This document shows, piece by piece, positions 5,714 through 8,609 of a stretch of DNA of 8,609 nucleotides (positions within the stretch are counted from its first letter, which is position 1; each line of letters begins with the position of its first letter). The notes beneath the pieces were generated by a model. That model was not told where the DNA came from, searched no databases, and worked only from the letters and a program-made list of their open reading frames with translations. The stretch is from contig NZ_JBHFQG010000065.1 in assembly GCF_041949975.1 (NCBI RefSeq), forward strand, positions 1 to 8,609. Direction: 5' to 3'. The DNA is from Alteribacillus sp041949975 (GTDB taxonomy: Bacteria > Bacillota > Bacilli > Bacillales > Marinococcaceae). The translations under genes were made by a program, and so were the position numbers.

Positions 5714-7933
5714 TCACAAATCTTCTAAAGCACGTTTCATAAAGGTAGCAAACTGAGCTCGTGTGACAGCCTCACCCGGACGGAAATCTCCGTCACTTCC
5801 GCGGCCGATTCCGTGTGCCGCCAGCGCTTCAATTTCCTCGTATGCCCAGTAATCGGAATCTACATCGTTAAACGTATTATTCGTGTCGCTTTCCAGGTCA
5901 AACGCGCGTGTGAGAATGACAGCCATTTGTGCACGAGTTAAATCTCCGTTCGGACGGAATTTTTCGCCATCGCCGCGCATTAGGTCTTCATCCGCTACGG
6001 CTGCAATGACAGAGTAAGCATGGAAATCACTATCTACATCTGAAAAACCAGGATCTGGACGATTATCACGGTCAAAATCAAATGATCTAGAGAGCATGCT
6101 TGCTGCTTGCGAACGTTTCAGCTTCATACCTGGTCTATAAGTGCCGTCTTCATATCCGCTGACAATGTTACGTTCGGCAAGATATTCAATCTCGCTTGCT
6201 GCCCAGTAATTACTGCTTACATCACTAAACATGGCAGGAGCGGTAACGTCTACTGGTATTTCTATTTCATTTGCAGCAAGCTTTGCCGTAATCGTACCGC
6301 TTCCTTTTTCACTGCCTGCCGTAAAACGGCCGCTGCTGTTAATCGTTCCAATATCTCCGCTAATTTCCCATTCAATTCGATCTGAATCAAACAATAGTTT
6401 TTCCCCATTGGATAATTCAGGACTAGCAGACAGTGTTACGCTGTCCCCTGTGCTAATGTTTACTTCCGATTGAGATAAATTCCATGAATCAAACGTATCC
6501 GTCACTTTTACTGAAGTAGAACCAACTTGGCTGCCGTTAAAGTTAGCTTGAATACGTCCTTCCCCTGCTTCTTCTGCGGTAAACGTGCTATCACTCATAG
6601 AGCCTGTGCTGTTACTGACACTCCATGTAATATCACTGCCGTTTACCTTTACAGGATTATAATATTCATCCATGCCGTAGGAATAAGACATATCAATTTC
6701 GTGTCCAACCAGAAGCGTGCCGCTTTCTCTCGAAAGTACAAGACGTGCTAAGTCAGACGTAGGTGCTGTACTTACTGCTTGAAGGGTGGATGAAACAGAA
6801 CGCTCACTTCCTGCAGAGAGATTGTTCATTACATTCGCAAATTCGTCTCCGTGTTGTCTTGCTACTAATGTCGTTGAACCGCCGCCATCGAAGTTCAATG
6901 CCCGGTCGACACCTAAGATTTTCATATATTGTGCAAGTTCCCCGATATCTGCTCTATCAAGTGTTACCATATAAGCCGTATCACCGGAATCGTCCACACC
7001 TACAGCAGTACGTGCTGTTTTAGATGTATAGCGCCAGCTCGACGGATCCATGGTAATGTTTACTTCCCCATTTCGAACGAGCTGTGGACCGCTTCCGAGA
7101 ATAAAGGAGGCATCTTTCCAGCGGTCATTAATAGAAGCTCCCACTGTAATGGAGTCGCCTTCTTTTACATCTTTTAACTGATCATATTTATCACCGCGAG
7201 CTGAAACAACAAATCCATGAGACGGGATCGGTGAGTTTCCGTCTTCACTGTATCCGCGGACTGCTGAAACAGTGCCGCTGATTTCATCGCCAAATGAAAA
7301 GCTGCCAGGATTTCCTGATGCATTTTCCACTACAATTTCCATTCCGTAAGAGTTTGTCCCTGTCCGATCATTTATGTAAGAAGAGGTAAACAGTACAGCT
7401 TCATTATCCCGGCGGGTATTATTAATGTTATTAACAGAAACTGTTTTTCCATTCACTTCTGCAGAAACTTTTGCATCATACTCACCGATCGAAACTTTTC
7501 CGTTGCTTCTTTCTCCAAACACAATCGATTCGCTCCGATAATGCTCTCTGCCTTCTGATATCTGGCCAAAACTGATGATTTCATTCTCTTTTGTAATAAT
7601 ACTAAACGGAAGCTGAGTAGAACCGGCTCCCATGTCAAAGAATGAAGCATTCACAGCGCCTACTACTCTATTACCTTCTGTTGTGGCGTTTCTAGCTTGC
7701 TGAGACGTAGTTTGAAGCTGATTAAGCGGGTTTGGAACCCCAATATCCAGTTTACTATGTTCATTCGTTAAATCTACTGTTAAAACATTTGCACCGGCAC
7801 TTGAATCGCTTTCATATAAAACACCCGGACTTACTTGAAAAGACGATGCTCCCGCTCCCTGCGCTGCGGTAAAAAACAGCATCATCGAAAGCGCCGCCGT
7901 AACTCCGCGTTTTATTACAGTGTTTACATTCAT
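5714..7933 (-). CDS. Secreted phosphodiester glycosidase (NAGPA-type) with Ig-like regions and three SLH domains
   Basis: The 739-aa precursor has a signal peptide (1 to about 29, AGA cleavage site). The catalytic region (about 40-390) shows NAGPA/phosphodiester-glycosidase landmarks: GAVNASFFDMG (92-102), SHGFVVSARG (238-247), GPQLVRNGEV (282-291), RTAVGVD (308-314) and NFDGGGSTTLV (347-357). The family is named for the lysosomal enzyme that removes GlcNAc from a sugar-phosphodiester; bacterial substrates are mostly unknown, with wall glycopolymers a reasonable guess. Two beta-rich, Ig-like (Big-type) segments follow (about 393-477 and 483-563). Three SLH domains end the protein (about 569-620, 629-679 and 688-737; KRSQ, TRAQ, TRAQ) and would hold it in the wall. 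The gene converges on slap and has its own promoter and terminator. The ATG at 7933 follows GGGAGAGGA about 9 nt upstream. It is a candidate SecA2 client by location and SLH content. Confidence 0.87.
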   Translation of the reverse strand: MNVNTVIKRGVTAALSMMLFFTAAQGAGASSFQVSPGVLYESDSSAGANVLTVDLTNEHSKLDIGVPNPLNQLQTTSQQARNATTEGNRVVGAVNASFFDMGAGSTQLPFSIITKENEIISFGQISEGREHYRSESIVFGERSNGKVSIGEYDAKVSAEVNGKTVSVNNINNTRRDNEAVLFTSSYINDRTGTNSYGMEIVVENASGNPGSFSFGDEISGTVSAVRGYSEDGNSPIPSHGFVVSARGDKYDQLKDVKEGDSITVGASINDRWKDASFILGSGPQLVRNGEVNITMDPSSWRYTSKTARTAVGVDDSGDTAYMVTLDRADIGELAQYMKILGVDRALNFDGGGSTTLVARQHGDEFANVMNNLSAGSERSVSSTLQAVSTAPTSDLARLVLSRESGTLLVGHEIDMSYSYGMDEYYNPVKVNGSDITWSVSNSTGSMSDSTFTAEEAGEGRIQANFNGSQVGSTSVKVTDTFDSWNLSQSEVNISTGDSVTLSASPELSNGEKLLFDSDRIEWEISGDIGTINSSGRFTAGSEKGSGTITAKLAANEIEIPVDVTAPAMFSDVSSNYWAASEIEYLAERNIVSGYEDGTYRPGMKLKRSQAASMLSRSFDFDRDNRPDPGFSDVDSDFHAYSVIAAVADEDLMRGDGEKFRPNGDLTRAQMAVILTRAFDLESDTNNTFNDVDSDYWAYEEIEALAAHGIGRGSDGDFRPGEAVTRAQFATFMKRALEDL

Positions 7934-7993
7934 TTTTCTAAATCCTCTCCCAGTATGTAAAATTCTATGAATCTATGAAAAAATACTAATAGT

Positions 7994-8022
7994 AGAATAT
8001 TCCAATTGTCGGATAGTGTCAA
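7994..8022 (-). promoter_or_regulatory. Sigma-A type promoter of the phosphodiester glycosidase-SLH gene
   Basis: On the minus strand, a perfect -35 TTGACA (8022-8017) and -10 TATTCT (7999-7994) are separated by 17 nt. The start near 7987 gives a leader of about 54 nt. An AT-rich stretch lies upstream (8034-8070) and could act as an UP element. Confidence 0.82.
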
Positions 8023-8042
8023 TTCTATTAGAACAATTAGAA
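8023..8042. promoter_or_regulatory. Possible operator next to the -35 box
   Basis: TTCTA-T-TAGAA (8023-8033) is a perfect 5-1-5 palindrome touching the -35 box. A further TTAGAA copy (8037-8042) lies 9 bp on from 8028. Three half-sites so close to a promoter could bind a regulator, but the DNA is AT-rich and no regulator gene is present. Confidence 0.3.
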
Positions 8043-8083
8043 AAAAAGTTTTAAGTATATTTCGCTAAAAAGACGGCTGGTTT

Positions 8084-8114
8084 GAGTAAAATCGAACTCT
8101 GTAGATTTTTACTC
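8084..8114. repeat. Imperfect hairpin in the intergenic region
   Basis: GAGTAAAATC (8084-8093) pairs with GATTTTTACTC (8104-8114) with one bulged T around a 10-nt loop. No T run follows on either side, so it is not a standard terminator. Its role is unknown. Confidence 0.5.
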
Positions 8115-8221
8115 CACCTCTGTTGAGGGCGCAAAGCGTTTCACATACGAACAAAAGAGCAAGCGCCCTGATCAGCCTCGACAGGAAAATGTTTTCCAGT
8201 CATGAAAGACGCTCTTACTTC

Positions 8222-8340
8222 CACAGGATGTGGTGACTTCTGCGTTGCACTTTCGTCGCCAAAAACGTCACGTCCTGTGACAACGTCGAACTGGCTTGCA
8301 CAGGATGTGCTGACTTTTGCGTTGCGAACACGATGTTCGC
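8222..8340. repeat. Nested direct and inverted repeats inside repeat copy 2
   Basis: Two 27-nt units starting CACAGGATGTG (8222-8248 and 8299-8325) differ at 2 positions. Between them lies an inverted relative, GTCACGTCCTGTG (8267-8279), so either unit can pair with it. A perfect 7-3-7 hairpin (GCGAACA-CGA-TGTTCGC, 8324-8340) closes the block. This looks like a separate repeat family inserted into, or swapped with, the internal hairpin of the host repeat. Confidence 0.75.
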
Positions 8341-8427
8341 GATTCTAGCAAAAGTTCCTTAAACCGTCTTGGGCCTCCGAGAGGCTGGGCGCTGAAGCTA
8401 GACGCGGATCAAACAATATGGAGATAG

Positions 8428-8436
8428 TTATCCACA
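8428..8436 (+). other. Perfect DnaA-box-like site in repeat copy 2
   Basis: TTATCCACA matches the consensus DnaA box TTATNCACA. It is isolated, with no cluster and no neighbouring replication gene, so it is not taken as an origin. Confidence 0.35.
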
Positions 8437-8464
8437 ACTTGTAAAAACATAATTTCCTAAACAA

Positions 8465-8532
8465 ACAAAAAAACGAGCAGCCTGAACTGCCATAGCTAAA
8501 TGAGACAGATATAAAACACCTGCTAGGCTGCT
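8465..8532 (-). terminator. Possible terminator at the IS3 end
   Basis: On the minus strand AGCAGCCT (8532-8525) pairs with AGGCTGCT (8483-8476), followed by CG and a T run (8473-8467). The loop is about 41 nt, long for an intrinsic terminator. One arm overlaps the last transposase codons and the other spans the IS boundary, so the pairing may be partly fortuitous. Confidence 0.4.
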
Positions 8533-8609
8533 TTGACTCCAAACTCTTTTGGAGTAAGGTAGCCTAGTTTTTCTTGTATTCGCTCTTCATTATAGTGTTG
8601 AATATATTT
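8483..8609 (-). mobile_element. End of an IS3-family insertion sequence (partial)
   Basis: The outer end reads TGAACTGCCATAGCTAAATG... on the plus strand, with the TG...CA tip usual for IS3-family terminal repeats. GAGACA then leads, after about 20 nt, to the stop codon of the transposase gene. The rest of the element, including the other inverted repeat and orfA, lies beyond the window, so the target duplication cannot be checked. Confidence 0.75.
8523..8609 (-). CDS. C-terminus of IS3-family transposase OrfB (partial)
   Basis: The last 28 residues read on the minus strand to a TAG stop, including YNEERIQEKLGYLTPKEF and ending VKAA. This is the characteristic tail of the IS3/IS150-type OrfB, a DDE (rve-fold) integrase; the HYN..R motif and LGYLTP are typical. 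The catalytic residues lie outside the window. No frameshift is visible in this part, so whether the element is intact is unknown. Confidence 0.88.
   Translation of the reverse strand, partial: KYIQHYNEERIQEKLGYLTPKEFGVKAA

Larger units (their letters stand above)
8149..8464. repeat. Structured intergenic repeat, copy 2 (long form)
   Basis: This shares its outer 68-nt left part (8149-8216) and 88-nt right part (8377-8464) with copy 1 at 5477-5661. The middle is a 160-nt block (8217-8376) absent from copy 1, where 29 nt occupy the place. The pairing AGCCTC/GAGGCT and GCGCCC/GGGCGC is kept. The left end has a second partner, AGGGCGC (8126-8132), for GCGCCCT (8163-8169), which allows an alternative fold. 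No gene is seen in 7934-8522; this repeat fills most of it. Confidence 0.85.

Noticed and set aside
8428..8436. Replication origin
   Set aside because: Only one perfect DnaA box, no cluster, no DnaA or other replication gene.
8345..8542. Minus-strand 65-codon open frame over the IS3 end
   Set aside because: It overlaps the transposase tail in another frame, the IS tip and the intergenic repeat, and resembles nothing known.

Overview
The window looks like part of a low-GC Gram-positive (Firmicutes, Bacillaceae-type) chromosome. It has strong AGGAGG-like Shine-Dalgarno sites, sigma-A promoters, U-tailed terminators and surface proteins with S-layer homology (SLH) domains. The exported proteins are rich in Asp and Glu, which would suit a halophilic or alkaliphilic member, but the species cannot be named from this sequence.

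Layout, left to right. Positions 1-124 (minus strand) hold the start of a probable IS4-family transposase behind a hairpin that covers its ribosome binding site. Positions 235-1790 (minus) hold a secreted lytic-transglycosylase-like protein with an SH3 domain and three SLH domains, with its promoter and terminator. Positions 1843-5233 (plus) hold a two-gene operon: secA2, the accessory Sec ATPase, and an overlapping gene for the accessory Sec S-layer assembly protein (SLAP) with two SLAP domains. Positions 5234-5661 carry no convincing gene but contain a 21-nt periodic tandem repeat and the first copy of a structured intergenic repeat. Positions 5661-8022 (minus) hold a secreted phosphodiester-glycosidase (NAGPA-type) protein with Ig-like regions and three SLH domains, plus its terminator and promoter. 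Positions 8149-8464 hold a second, larger copy of the intergenic repeat. Positions 8483-8609 hold the end of an IS3-family insertion sequence with the transposase C-terminus.

The genes suggest one process. SecA2 and SLAP form the accessory secretion route known from Bacillus anthracis to export S-layer proteins. The two flanking genes encode signal-peptide and SLH proteins that would bind pyruvylated secondary cell-wall polymer, so both are plausible clients. The cluster is therefore read as a cell-envelope module: an export motor, its partner, a murein-cleaving enzyme and an enzyme acting on sugar-phosphodiester bonds, flanked by insertion sequences and repeats. The client relationship is inferred from neighbourhood. 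The least explained parts are the two intergenic repeat families and the regulatory hairpin of the left insertion sequence.
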